Assembly (NCBI GenBank): GCA_965370045.1
Contig: CBDUSI010000107.1
Location: 1-15,368 of the forward strand
Reading direction: 5' to 3'
From: CAZONU01 sp965370045
GTDB taxonomy: Bacteria > Planctomycetota > SZUA-567 > JAKLDR01
DNA: 15,368 nt
This document shows positions 1 to 8,763 of the stretch, one piece after another (position 1 is the first letter of the stretch; the number at the start of each line of letters is the position of its first letter). The notes beneath the pieces are model-generated. The model saw nothing but the letters and a program-made list of their open reading frames with translations, was not told where the DNA came from and searched no databases. The translations under genes were made by a program, and so were the position numbers.

Positions 1-15
1 TTGGTGGTGAAAAAG
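1..15. repeat. Right end of a second copy of the MITE-like repeat
   Basis: The first 15 bases, TTGGTGGTGAAAAAG, are identical to 436-450, the right end of the palindromic element at 318-450. The sequence diverges immediately afterwards. The rest of this copy would lie left of the window. Confidence 0.55.
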
Positions 16-317
16 AAGCTCCCGAAGAACTGAGAAGGCGCATCACGTATGCGGCTCACCGCGTGGCACACGGCGACGACTACCACAGGATCGCGCGGGA
101 AACGGGCCAGACCGAGATTGACGTCACGCGCTGGAGCTTCATCTACGCCAAAGCCTGGGACAGGGCATATCCGACAGCGCGGCGCACGGCCGCGCAGGCC
201 GGCGCGGCGCTGGCGATTAACAGGCTGCTGGTCTTCGTGACCAGCCCCGACCTCAAGCAGGCCGCCCGCGCGGGCCGGATGCTGCTCGTCCACCGCCGCC
301 ATATGCACTGGGCTATT
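3..317 (+). CDS. Hypothetical protein fragment, possible helix-turn-helix
   Basis: An open frame enters from position 3 and stays open through 485, but only the part up to about 317 looks like protein. It reads EAPEELRRR..., then a stretch with an HTH look (DDYHRIARETGQTEIDVTRW), then a helical LLVFVTSPDLKQAARAGRMLL segment and HRRH. A possible internal start is GTG at 63. From about 318 the frame runs into a repetitive palindromic element, so the natural C-terminus is probably lost or replaced (PPRHQDTKK... is repeat-encoded). The first 15 bases are themselves the end of another copy of that repeat, so both ends appear repeat-bounded. The HTH plus helical tail weakly recalls small DNA-binding proteins such as terminase small subunits, but this is a guess. 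It is on the opposite strand to all the main genes and may be a remnant. Confidence 0.25.
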
Positions 318-450
318 CAACCACCAAGACACCAAGACACGAAGAAGAACGAGTGTTCAGAACTCAGTGTTCAGTGTTCAGGACCCCTGAAAACTGAAAA
401 CCGAAAGCTGAAAACTGGCTTGGTGCCTTTGTGCCTTGGTGGTGAAAAAG
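318..450. repeat. MITE-like palindromic repeat element
   Basis: The outer arms are imperfect inverted repeats: 320-342 (ACCACCAAGACACCAAGAC...) matches the reverse complement of 421-443 at 19 of 23 positions. Inside them lies a second layer of short repeats: TTCAG-rich units at about 354-382 (GTGTTCAG, repeated) facing CTGAAAA-rich units at about 388-417. The whole is about 133 bp, AT-richer than its surroundings, and encodes nothing. CACCAAGACACGAAG-type repeats with this architecture are common intergenic dispersed elements in many environmental bacterial genomes (general recall, not checked). It lies 43 bp beyond the selB stop codon, so run-on transcripts of the sel genes would include it. 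Confidence 0.7.
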
Positions 451-493
451 GAGGTTCGAAGCCCCGGGACGGGCCCGGCAACTGAGCGGACGG

Positions 494-2431
494 CTAGAGG
501 GTCGCCCGGCCTTTCCCGGTGAGCACCCGCAGGTCGCCCTCCCGGCGGGTCACGCCCTCGGCGTCGTAGATGGCCAGGAGCAGCAGGCAGATTCGCCGGT
601 TGCCTTTGACCAGGTCGCGGAACTGGGCCACGGTGGCGCCCGCGTCCCGCTTGGCGAGGTCCGCCAGCAGCGCCCGGCGGCAGCCGTCGACCACCGAGGC
701 GTGCAGGTAGCTGTCCTCGATGAAGTAGGCGCGCTGATTCTTGACCAGGTAGCGGAGGATCTCCTTGAATTCGCGCTCGGAAAGCCCGCGCTTGTCGGCT
801 TCACGCTTCAGCTCGGACATCAGCGGGGTCTGCATCTTGCCGCGTTGGAGAAAACCGTCCACGAACTCGATGCTGGCGGACAGCGTCGGGTCGATCTCCA
901 CGCGGTGGTCGGCGCCCGCCCAGGTGTGCCCGGCGCGCCGCACTTGGCCCTCGGCGCAGAGCTTCTCGAGCATCAGGCCGAGCGTCGCCTCGCTGGCGGC
1001 CTCAGCCGGCAGGCCGATTATGCCCAGGAGCTCGTCGGCCGTGCGGCCGCGCTCCTCCAGTGGATGCCGCCGATGATAGGAGGCGATGCTGCCCAGAGAC
1101 GCTGAACGCAAGCGGTCGTGCTCGCGCTTTACAAGCAGGTAGAGGTCCTCGCCCGACTGGTAACGGACGATATCCTCGGGCAGCTCGGCGGAGACCACCG
1201 CGCGCACTTCGGCTTCCGAGAGGTTGAGTATCTCGGCGATCTCCCGGTGCCCCACGGGCCGGAAGCGTTTGCGTATCTCGGCGGCGACCAGCTCCGGTCC
1301 GCGGCCGTCGGCGATGCGGGCCATGCTGGCCACCAGCTTCTCGGGCCGGCGGCGGTGGTGAAGAGGCATCGCGTCGATGATCTCCCCGCCGCCCAGGGTC
1401 AGGTCGCTGGAGGTGTTGCGGATAACGAAGCGGGCGCCGTACTGCGCGATGCATGGCGAGTCGAGGTGCACCTGGACCAGGGCCGCTCCTCCGCTCGAGA
1501 GGCGGTTGCCGTCGATGAGGTGCACCCGGGCCTGGCCCTCGTAGGTGCCCAGATGAAAGACCACCCGGTTCCATAGGCCCAGATCCCGGCTCTCCCGGAA
1601 GAGCCGCAGCCGGGCGTCGAGCATCACCGTGCTGCGCAGCGGGCGGTCGGAGATTAGCGCCCCGCGCGCGAAGTCGTCGCGGTCCAGGCCCACCAGGTTA
1701 ATCGAAGCGCGGTCGCCGGCGCGAACCGCAGCCGTCTCCACCCCGTGCTTCTCAAGCCGCCGCACCCGCAGCTCCTTGCCGCCGGGCAGAAGGTAAGCGA
1801 CCTGCCCGGTGCGCAGCGTCCCCCCGATAACCGAGCCGGTGACCACCGTCCCGAAGCCCTTCACCGTGAATATCCGGTCGGCGAAAAGGCGGAAAACCTC
1901 ACCGGTCGCGCGCTCCTGCAGCTTGGCGACCGTTTCGGCGATTGCGCCCCTGAGCTCCTCCAGCCCCTCGCCGGTTTCCGCGGAAACTGGCACTATCGGA
2001 CAACCCTCCAGGAACGACCCCTCCACCAGCTCGCGGACCTCCTCGGCGGCCATCTCCGCCAGGTCGGGCTCCACCAGGTCTATCTTGTTGAGGGCCACCA
2101 GGCCGCCGCGCAGGCCCAGCACGTCCATTATCTGCAGATGCTCGCGGGTCTGGGGCATGACCCCGCTGTCGGCGGCGACCAGCAGCAGCGCGAAATCGAT
2201 GCCGCTGGCCCCGCCCACCATGGTGTTCACGAAATCGCGATGCCCGGGCACGTCGACGATGCCCACGCTCTCGCCGGAGGGCAGATCCAGGTGCGCGAAA
2301 CCCAGGTTGATGGTGATGCCCCGCTCCTTCTCCTCCTTGTGGGTGTCGCACTCGGTCCCGGTAAGGGCCCTCACCAGCGCGGTCTTGCCGTGATCGATAT
2401 GTCCGGCGGTGCCCATGATCAGGTGCTTCAC
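494..2431 (-). CDS. selB: Selenocysteine-specific elongation factor SelB
   Basis: SelB is the EF-Tu-like GTPase that carries Sec-tRNA-Sec to the ribosome at UGA codons marked by a SECIS hairpin. The 645-aa length fits the family. The G domain is complete: P-loop GHIDHGKT at residues 10-17, ERGITI about 36-41, DVPGH 60-64, NKID 115-118 and SAETG 150-154. Beta-barrel domains II-III follow to roughly residue 370. The rest is the SelB-specific winged-helix region, ending in the SECIS-binding module (FRDLVKGNRRICLLLLAIYD, TRREGDLRVL). The GTG start at 2431 is chosen because GGAGGG lies 7 nt upstream and it gives the usual short lead before GTAGH; an in-frame ATG five codons later is the alternative. 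Only 3 bp separate it from the selA stop, so the two are cotranscribed. Its expected target in this window is the in-frame TGA of fdhA. Identification is near certain. Confidence 0.97.
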   Translation of the reverse strand: MKHLIMGTAGHIDHGKTALVRALTGTECDTHKEEKERGITINLGFAHLDLPSGESVGIVDVPGHRDFVNTMVGGASGIDFALLLVAADSGVMPQTREHLQIMDVLGLRGGLVALNKIDLVEPDLAEMAAEEVRELVEGSFLEGCPIVPVSAETGEGLEELRGAIAETVAKLQERATGEVFRLFADRIFTVKGFGTVVTGSVIGGTLRTGQVAYLLPGGKELRVRRLEKHGVETAAVRAGDRASINLVGLDRDDFARGALISDRPLRSTVMLDARLRLFRESRDLGLWNRVVFHLGTYEGQARVHLIDGNRLSSGGAALVQVHLDSPCIAQYGARFVIRNTSSDLTLGGGEIIDAMPLHHRRRPEKLVASMARIADGRGPELVAAEIRKRFRPVGHREIAEILNLSEAEVRAVVSAELPEDIVRYQSGEDLYLLVKREHDRLRSASLGSIASYHRRHPLEERGRTADELLGIIGLPAEAASEATLGLMLEKLCAEGQVRRAGHTWAGADHRVEIDPTLSASIEFVDGFLQRGKMQTPLMSELKREADKRGLSEREFKEILRYLVKNQRAYFIEDSYLHASVVDGCRRALLADLAKRDAGATVAQFRDLVKGNRRICLLLLAIYDAEGVTRREGDLRVLTGKGRATL

Positions 2432-2434
2432 GGG

Positions 2435-3844
2435 CTAGCCCTCCGCGGCCAGGGCCCCGGCGACCGCCCGGGCGACCTGGGGAAGCTGCTCACTGAGAAG
2501 CGTGAGCACGTCGAGCAGCAGCCGGCCCTCGCGCAGGACGCCCAACACGGGGGGATCGGCGTCCAACAACCGCCGGTAGATGCGCTCGGCAAAGCTCGAT
2601 TCCGAATCGCCGATGCCCTCGCGAGGCAGCAGTTCCACCGCAACGCTGGGAATCACCAGGTCCGGCAGCGTGCCCCCGCCGCACTGGCCGGAACTTTCGA
2701 CTGCCCGGGCCTCGACGCCCAGGCTATTCAGTTCTTCGAGCAACGCGGAGGCCAGGCGGTCGAGGTCTGCCCGCTTCCTGCTGAGCATCGCGAAGGTCGG
2801 GTTGCTGCGCACCAGATCTTCGTCGCGCAGGTAGGCCCGGCAGGCGGCCGAGAGAGCCGCCAGGGTCAGCTTGCCGACCCGTAGCGCGCGCATCAGCGGG
2901 GCCTTTGCAAGGCGGGAGATGAGTTCCCTGCGTCCGGCAAGCACCCCGCCCTGGGGCCCGCCGAGCAGCTTGTCGCAGCTGAAGGCCACCAGGTCCGCAC
3001 CGTCGGCCAGGGCCCCGGCCACGTCCGGTTCGCTTGCCAGAGGTAGGCCCTGGGGCTTGCGAAGCAGGCCGGAGCCGATGTCGTAGAGCAACGGCAGCTC
3101 GCGCGACCGGGCCAGCCCGGCGAGCTCCGCTACCGGCACTTCTTCGGTGAAGCCCGACATCGAGTAGTTGGACTTGTGGGCCTTGAAGAGCAGCGCGGTA
3201 TCCGGGCCGATGGCCTCCTCGTAATCCGAGAGCCGCGTGCGGTTGGTGCTGCCCACCTCCACCATGCGCGCGCCGCTGGCCGCCAGGATATCGGGAATGC
3301 GGAAGGAGCCGCCGATCTCAATGAGCTCACCGCGAGAGATCACCACCTCGCGTCCGCTGGCCAGGGTGTTGAGCGCCAGGACCAGCCCCGCGGCGTTGTT
3401 GTTAACCACCGCGGCGTCTTCCGCGCCGGTCAGGAGCCGCAGAATCTCCCGGACGTGGACGTTGCGGTTCCCGCGGCGGGCAGCGGCGAGGTCGAACTCC
3501 AGCGTGGAGTATCCGGTCGCGACCCGGGATATCTCCTCGATGACCGCCGCTCCCAGCGGCGCGCGGCCCAGGTTGGTGTGGAGCACCACGCCGGTGGCGT
3601 TGATCACCGGCCGCAGCGAACCGCGCAGGACGGTTTCGGCCAATGCAAGAGCGTCGGCAATCACCGTATCGCGGCCGGGGGCCTCGCCACCTTCCAGCAC
3701 TCTGGTCCGGGCCCCGTCGATAGCCGCGCGCGCAGCGTACTTGACGAGGGCGCGACCGCGCTCGGCGGCCAGCGCCTTCACGTCCGGATGCTCCAGGACC
3801 TCGTTGACGCTGGGCAGGTCCCTCAGCTTTCGGTTCTCGGTCAT
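2435..3844 (-). CDS. selA: L-seryl-tRNA(Sec) selenium transferase SelA
   Basis: SelA converts seryl-tRNA-Sec to selenocysteinyl-tRNA-Sec using selenophosphate; it is a PLP enzyme that forms a homodecamer in bacteria. The 469-aa length is normal. Visible features are the N-terminal tRNA-binding helices (RDLPSVNEVL), the core INATGVVLHTNLGRAPL at residues 81-97, and the PLP lysine in SCDKLLGGPQGG, with Lys292 as the Schiff-base residue. The ATG start at 3844 follows a purine-rich GGGGAGAG. The gene lies 45 bp downstream of the tRNA-Sec gene on the same strand and is followed after 3 bp by selB, giving selC-selA-selB. No selD is present in the window, so selenophosphate must come from a gene elsewhere. 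Confidence 0.97.
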   Translation of the reverse strand: MTENRKLRDLPSVNEVLEHPDVKALAAERGRALVKYAARAAIDGARTRVLEGGEAPGRDTVIADALALAETVLRGSLRPVINATGVVLHTNLGRAPLGAAVIEEISRVATGYSTLEFDLAAARRGNRNVHVREILRLLTGAEDAAVVNNNAAGLVLALNTLASGREVVISRGELIEIGGSFRIPDILAASGARMVEVGSTNRTRLSDYEEAIGPDTALLFKAHKSNYSMSGFTEEVPVAELAGLARSRELPLLYDIGSGLLRKPQGLPLASEPDVAGALADGADLVAFSCDKLLGGPQGGVLAGRRELISRLAKAPLMRALRVGKLTLAALSAACRAYLRDEDLVRSNPTFAMLSRKRADLDRLASALLEELNSLGVEARAVESSGQCGGGTLPDLVIPSVAVELLPREGIGDSESSFAERIYRRLLDADPPVLGVLREGRLLLDVLTLLSEQLPQVARAVAGALAAEG

Positions 3845-3881
3845 CTCTCCCCGGGTCCCGGCGCGCGCCGGCTGGCGCTCA

Positions 3882-3889
3882 GAAAAAAG
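3882..3889 (-). terminator. U-tract after tRNA-Sec, possible partial terminator
   Basis: Immediately after the encoded CCA the minus strand reads CTTTTTTC. The GC-rich T arm and acceptor stem followed by six U residues could act as a partial intrinsic terminator or a processing site, setting the ratio of tRNA to selA-selB mRNA. There is no separate dedicated hairpin, so this is tentative. Confidence 0.3.
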
Positions 3890-3984
3890 TGGCAGAGAGG
3901 GCAGGAATCGAACCTGCCACGGACGGTGTTATCCGCCCGCTACTGGTTTTGAAGACCAGCTGGAACACCAGTTCCGTCCCCCCT
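3890..3984 (-). tRNA. selC: tRNA-Sec (anticodon UCA)
   Basis: The 95-nt gene folds as a selenocysteine tRNA. The anticodon arm is CTGGT-CTTCAAA-ACCAG, with anticodon TCA that reads UGA. The D arm is GGAAC-TGGT-GTTCC with the tight 4-nt loop typical of tRNA-Sec. The long variable arm is a 7-bp stem CGGGCGG/CCGTCCG with loop ATAACA. The T arm is GCAGG-TTCGATT-CCTGC, and the 3' end GCCA is encoded. The acceptor stem reads AGGGGGG/CCTCTCT, 7 bp with two G.U pairs, in place of the 8 bp usual for bacterial tRNA-Sec; starting one base earlier (C at 3985) would give an eighth pair with the discriminator G. It lies directly upstream of selA. Confidence 0.95.
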
Positions 3985-4241
3985 GTAAGTCTATGCGGTG
4001 CAATGAGTTGAGGAAAGCGCTTGGGTGCTGGGGGCGGCACGCTGTGGATACTGAGTTGCGGGGAAAGCACGGACACCTCTCGGATGGCGGCGGGCCTCAT
4101 CGGACCGAGGAATGCCCGCGCGCGCGTCTAGTTCAGCTCGACCTCCCCATCACCGTTCCAGGACGGCAATCCACCGCCCACTTTCAACTTACCCCCACGT
4201 GCCGGGAAATCAAGCGACAAACGGGGCGGACCTCGGCGTGC
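3985..4241. other. Intergenic spacer between B12-type radical SAM gene and selC
   Basis: This 257-bp spacer contains no convincing gene; the short frames in it are overlaps with the tRNA. No strong terminator follows the radical SAM gene. Weak minus-strand promoter-like pieces are present: TTGATT, 16 bp, TAAGTT at about 4228-4201, with its -10 more than 200 bp upstream of selC, and TAGACT at 3993-3988, which is too close to the tRNA 5' end to be its -10. Whether selC has its own promoter here or depends on read-through cannot be settled from the sequence. Confidence 0.4.
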
Positions 4242-5972
4242 TCAGTCCTTGTGAAGTGCGGCGAGCGCCGAGCCGATGAGCCCGATCGGGTTGAAAGCCA
4301 GCCGCGCCGACGGCCAGTTCATCTCGTCCTTCTTGCAGATGGTCGCGGGCCCCACGGTCTCGAACAGCTCCATGATCTGCCGGAGTTTCTCGTCGGTGCC
4401 AGCCTGGTTCTGGAGTTCGACCAGGCGGTCGATCTCGCCCATGAGTTCCCGCTCGCGCGAGATCCTCTCGGCGACCCGCCCGGCCTCCTTGGGCTTGAGC
4501 AAGCCGTGTTCGAGCTTCAGGCGGTTGAGTTCCAGCGCCGCCTCGTAGGTGACGTCGACCAACTCGTCGCGGCTCATCCACTTCGTCTCGTAGTTGAGAG
4601 TGTATTTCCAGCTTGGGGCCAGGAGCGACCTGCGGTGCTCCTCCAGGGTCCGATGGAACAGGCGATAGCCGTGCTTCTCGGGTTCCTCGAAGGCCCGGCT
4701 GCCCGGATCCAGGAAGGGAGAGAGCGGAGAGATGAAGGGAAGCAGCTTGCCGCCGTGCCCCGCCCCGCGACAACGCTCCATGAGCTCTCCGCAGTAGCGC
4801 ACGGTGTCCATGACTGACTGCGGGGTCTGCTGGGGAATGCCGATCATGAAGAAGATGTCGAAGCGCTTGCAGCCCAACTCCAGGGCGTCGAAGATGCACT
4901 TCTCCAGCGGCTGGTTGCCGTAGCTCCGGCCGAAGCTCTTGCGCACCGCCTCGTCGTGCGACTCCGGCGACATCTGGATGTTCCAGTTGGAGACCGCATC
5001 GGCGATCAACTCCAGGATTTCCCGGGGGGGCGGCGTGAAGAACTCGAAACATATGTGGTTCCTGACGCCCTCCTCCTTGATGGCCCGGAGCAGCCTGCGC
5101 GCGTACTCCTCTCCGGCCTGCAGCGTGCCCCCCAGCATCATGATCGGGCCCTTCACGTAGCGGGCCGACAGCGCGATGTCGTGAGCCAGCAGTTCGGGGC
5201 TGCGGTAGGCCGGCTTGGTTCGCTTGCATATCTTCTCGTAAGCCGAGGACGAGCCGCCGCAGGTCGTGCAGTTATTGAAGCACCCATGGCAGGAGATCGC
5301 CGCCATGATCGGATAGCGTAACCAGCTCTTGAAGGGCAGGTGACCCACAATGTCCAAGTGGCGGACGCAGGAGCGCATTATCGCGCTGTAGTCGAAGGAA
5401 ACCCCGTCGAGGTCCGGCGGAACATGGCTGAGTTCCTGGACCCTGACTTCCGAGCCGTCCTTCCAGGTCAGGTTGGGCACGTCCGAGACGGAGCGGCCCT
5501 CCTTGATGGCCGCCAGCAGACGACGCAGCGGCTCCTCCGTGGAGTCGCCGCGCAGGACATAATCCACCTGAGGGTAGCCGATCAGCTCCCGGTGGAAGTA
5601 GGAAGAGGAGAGCCCTCCGAAGATGACCGGTATCTCCGGGTGGTGCTTCTTGACCAGCGCGGCGAGCTCCAGGCTGCCCTGGGCGTGAACCAGCCAGTGC
5701 AGGTCGATCCCGAAGGCGGCGGGCTTGAGCTTCCGGATCAGCTTGTCGACGTCGAAGCGGCGGCTCTGAAGCATGCGCAGGGCCACGTTGATGATCCGCA
5801 CCGAATATCCGTGGCTCTGCAGGTACCCCAGGATGGTCATGAACCCGATGGGGTACATCTCGAAGACCTGGGTGGAGGGAACCACGTCGCTGACCGGGCC
5901 GTAGAGGATGGACTTCTTCCGGAAGTCGTAGACGCTGGGCGCGTGGAGCAGAACCAGGTCGGTGTCAGGCAC
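4242..5972 (-). CDS. B12-binding-type radical SAM protein
   Basis: This 576-aa protein has the two-domain layout of cobalamin-binding radical SAM enzymes. Residues about 40-150 form a Rossmann-like domain (YPIGFMTILGYLQSHGY, then IPVIFGGLSSSYFHREL and VDYVLRGDSTEEPL). The radical SAM core follows with CxxxCxxC as Cys231, Cys235, Cys238 (CFNNCTTC), plus Cys228 nearby. The classical DxHxxG cobalamin-ligand motif is absent, which is common in radical SAM members. A helical charged C-terminal extension follows from about residue 465. The start is GTG at 5972, with GGAGG 10 nt upstream, overlapping the preceding gene by 8 bp, so translation is coupled. Relatives in this broad class act on poorly activated carbons of lipids and isoprenoids (hopanoid methylases, archaeal GDGT ring synthases); the prenyl synthase two genes upstream fits that, but the substrate is unknown. 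It may belong to the Ta0216-like family, from memory only. Confidence 0.85.
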   Translation of the reverse strand: MPDTDLVLLHAPSVYDFRKKSILYGPVSDVVPSTQVFEMYPIGFMTILGYLQSHGYSVRIINVALRMLQSRRFDVDKLIRKLKPAAFGIDLHWLVHAQGSLELAALVKKHHPEIPVIFGGLSSSYFHRELIGYPQVDYVLRGDSTEEPLRRLLAAIKEGRSVSDVPNLTWKDGSEVRVQELSHVPPDLDGVSFDYSAIMRSCVRHLDIVGHLPFKSWLRYPIMAAISCHGCFNNCTTCGGSSSAYEKICKRTKPAYRSPELLAHDIALSARYVKGPIMMLGGTLQAGEEYARRLLRAIKEEGVRNHICFEFFTPPPREILELIADAVSNWNIQMSPESHDEAVRKSFGRSYGNQPLEKCIFDALELGCKRFDIFFMIGIPQQTPQSVMDTVRYCGELMERCRGAGHGGKLLPFISPLSPFLDPGSRAFEEPEKHGYRLFHRTLEEHRRSLLAPSWKYTLNYETKWMSRDELVDVTYEAALELNRLKLEHGLLKPKEAGRVAERISRERELMGEIDRLVELQNQAGTDEKLRQIMELFETVGPATICKKDEMNWPSARLAFNPIGLIGSALAALHKD

Positions 5973-6894
5973 GGTGGCGAGTCCTCCGGAAGATCGCGTT
6001 GCCGGCGAGTATGGGGCCCGGTGCCCCCCCGTAGGCCAGGGATATCTCGGCGTGCGCGGAGAAGCCGCACCGCTCGCATGCCACCTCCCCGCGGCCCTTC
6101 ACGTAGCAGCCGTGGGTAAGCTCTCCGTCGGGGTCAACGCTGGCGATCATCCACGGGCGGCACTTCCAGCGGTTGTCCTTGAGCCCCTCCAGGCAGGCCA
6201 CCGAGTCGGCCACCGGCAAGCCCCGGTGCTTGAGCGTGATGAGTTCGTCGAGCACCTGACGGCGCTGCTCGAAGGGCAGGAAGAGCCCCTCATCGGCCCC
6301 CTCGTAGGGATAATGAAACTGAACGGTTATCCCCGCCACTTTGGGCGCCAGGAACTCGACGAGTTCCGGCACCTCCGCCCAGTTGAGGGAATTGATGGTC
6401 ACGTGCGCGTAGATCCGCGGGTGAGAAGAGGCCGCGACGTTGTCCAGTATCTTCGCGAAGCTGCGGCCGCGAATGCGGTCGTGGGTCTCCTCCAGCCCGT
6501 CGATGCTGACCCACACCATGTCCGAGCTCACCTCGATGGGGAAAGTCCCGTTGGTGGTGACCCCCACGCTGAAGAAGAGCTCCCTGGCGGCCCCCACGAC
6601 CTCGTCCAGGCCGCGCTTACCATCCCGCCAGAGGAAGGGCTCGCCACCCTCGATGATCAGAATCCTGACCCCCCACTCGTGGAGCTGCTTCATGGCCGAA
6701 AGCGCCTTCTCGAAGGAAAGCGACGCCCCTTTCCTCTTCCAGAAGGGGCAGTGCAGGCACTCGAGATTGCAGTCGTGGGTGAGCTTCATCCCGCCCAGAA
6801 GGGGGCGCTTCTTCCCCAGGAAGCCGCCCAGCCTGTAGGACAGGAAGTAGGCGTATCGCCTGAGGGCGCTCCCGGCTCGCCCCGCCATGCGCAA
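5965..6894 (-). CDS. Radical SAM protein with SPASM-like C-terminus
   Basis: This protein of about 309 aa carries the canonical cluster motif CNLECLHC (Cys42, Cys46, Cys49), the SAM-contacting EGGEP at 82-86, and VSIDG at 129-133, a strand typical of MoaA/PqqE/HpnH-like radical SAM enzymes. The C-terminus has a further set of cysteines (234, 245, 263, 273, 276; WKCRPW, HGCYV, ACERCG) that probably holds an auxiliary Fe-S cluster of SPASM/twitch type. The N-terminus is basic and amphipathic (RRYAYFLSYRLGGFLGKK), which could lean on a membrane. TTG at 6894 directly follows the TGA of the prenyl synthase and has AGGG 8 nt upstream; ATG at 6888, two codons later, is the alternative start. It overlaps the next gene by 8 bp. 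The substrate is unknown. A HpnH-like role on an isoprenoid, or maturation of a partner, are both possible. Confidence 0.85.
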   Translation of the reverse strand: MRMAGRAGSALRRYAYFLSYRLGGFLGKKRPLLGGMKLTHDCNLECLHCPFWKRKGASLSFEKALSAMKQLHEWGVRILIIEGGEPFLWRDGKRGLDEVVGAARELFFSVGVTTNGTFPIEVSSDMVWVSIDGLEETHDRIRGRSFAKILDNVAASSHPRIYAHVTINSLNWAEVPELVEFLAPKVAGITVQFHYPYEGADEGLFLPFEQRRQVLDELITLKHRGLPVADSVACLEGLKDNRWKCRPWMIASVDPDGELTHGCYVKGRGEVACERCGFSAHAEISLAYGGAPGPILAGNAIFRRTRHRA

Positions 6895-7884
<990 letters not shown>

Positions 7885-7890
7885 TTGGCT

Positions 7891-8763
7891 CTATCCCTGG
7901 AAGCCGCCGGGCTTCCCACCAAACCCCTCGCGCTGGGCGATCAAATCGAGATGGATGGTCGCCAGGTTCTCCACGGGGAGCGCCGCCTCGCGCCCACTCT
8001 TGCGGACATCGACGGTCTTGATGTACCGCTTGCAGACGTCGCAAACCTCCACCCGATGGGCCTCGTCGCCCTCCTCGCCGAAGTACCTCAGCTTGTCCTG
8101 GTCCTCACTGCCGCAGAAGGGGCAGGCGATGCGCGCGAAGGTCCACTCAGTCCGGCACAGGCCGCACTGCAGGGACCTCTTGCCCACCTCGCTCTCCAGC
8201 CGGGCCATCAGCGGCTCGGCCCCGCAGGTCGGGCAGTATCCCGCGGACCACGTGGAGAACTTGATGCAGCCCCTGAGGCCCTCGGCATAGGCCTCAATGA
8301 AAGGGCCCAACGCCTGCTGCGCCAGGAAGGAGAACAGGTCGCGATCCAGGCCGACCCGTTCAGCGCCCCGCTCAAGGAGGACCTCGTCAGCCAGGAAGCC
8401 CTCAACCAGTCCCTCGTGCCAGGCCTCGCAGTCGCCGCCCGGCTCGGGCAACGCGCCGGAGGAACCCAGCACCTCGCGATGCTCGGCGCTCAGGCGCACA
8501 ACGCGGTCCAGCAACCCGTCGAAGAGCGCCCAGTCCACGCGGACGTCCACGGCCTTCAGGAAGGGCAGACCCTCCGCGTTCCTGCTGCGGCCGAGCTCGA
8601 CATCCAAACCGCTCAGGTCCGGCCGGAAGGCGGCCCGGACCTCCTCCTGGGCCTCCAGGAGCGCCCGGAAGTAGTCCAGCAGCGACCCGAGTTCAGGGCG
8701 CTCGTCTTTCAGCTCGGCGATCTGCGCGAAAGCCTGGTTACAGCGATCTGCGGTCGATGTCAT
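7891..8763 (-). CDS. fdhE: Formate dehydrogenase accessory protein FdhE
   Basis: FdhE is a cytoplasmic, rubredoxin-like protein needed to make active exported formate dehydrogenases; it binds the catalytic subunit before Tat export. The 290-aa product shows the family's four CxxC pairs at 177-180 (CPTC), 200-203 (CGLC), 214-217 (CPFC) and 241-244 (CDVC), with conserved surroundings WSAGYCPTCGAEP and CPFCGSED. The helical N-terminal half fits the family. The start is ATG at 8763. The ribosome site is weak (GGGA close to the start). It follows the FDH structural genes after a 106-bp gap containing two hairpins and precedes the prenyl synthase by 6 bp, so the accessory gene links the FDH block to the isoprenoid block. 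Confidence 0.95.
   Translation of the reverse strand: MTSTADRCNQAFAQIAELKDERPELGSLLDYFRALLEAQEEVRAAFRPDLSGLDVELGRSRNAEGLPFLKAVDVRVDWALFDGLLDRVVRLSAEHREVLGSSGALPEPGGDCEAWHEGLVEGFLADEVLLERGAERVGLDRDLFSFLAQQALGPFIEAYAEGLRGCIKFSTWSAGYCPTCGAEPLMARLESEVGKRSLQCGLCRTEWTFARIACPFCGSEDQDKLRYFGEEGDEAHRVEVCDVCKRYIKTVDVRKSGREAALPVENLATIHLDLIAQREGFGGKPGGFQG

Noticed and set aside
318..450. The repetitive region as a CRISPR array.
   Set aside because: Repeats are short, overlapping and arranged as inverted arms, without regular unique spacers.
464..478. CCGGG-ACGGG-CCCGG hairpin as an intrinsic terminator for selB.
   Set aside because: Only 5 bp, and the nearest T-run on the transcript strand is about 14 nt further on and belongs to the repeat element.
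3890..3984. selC as an attachment site for an integrated element.
   Set aside because: selC is a known integration site in enterobacteria, but no integrase gene or duplicated tRNA 3' end is visible here, and the neighbour genes are functionally linked to selC.
3988..3993. TAGACT as the -10 box of a selC promoter.
   Set aside because: It ends only 3 nt before the tRNA 5' end, so a start 6-7 nt downstream would fall inside the tRNA, and there is no good -35 at 17 bp.
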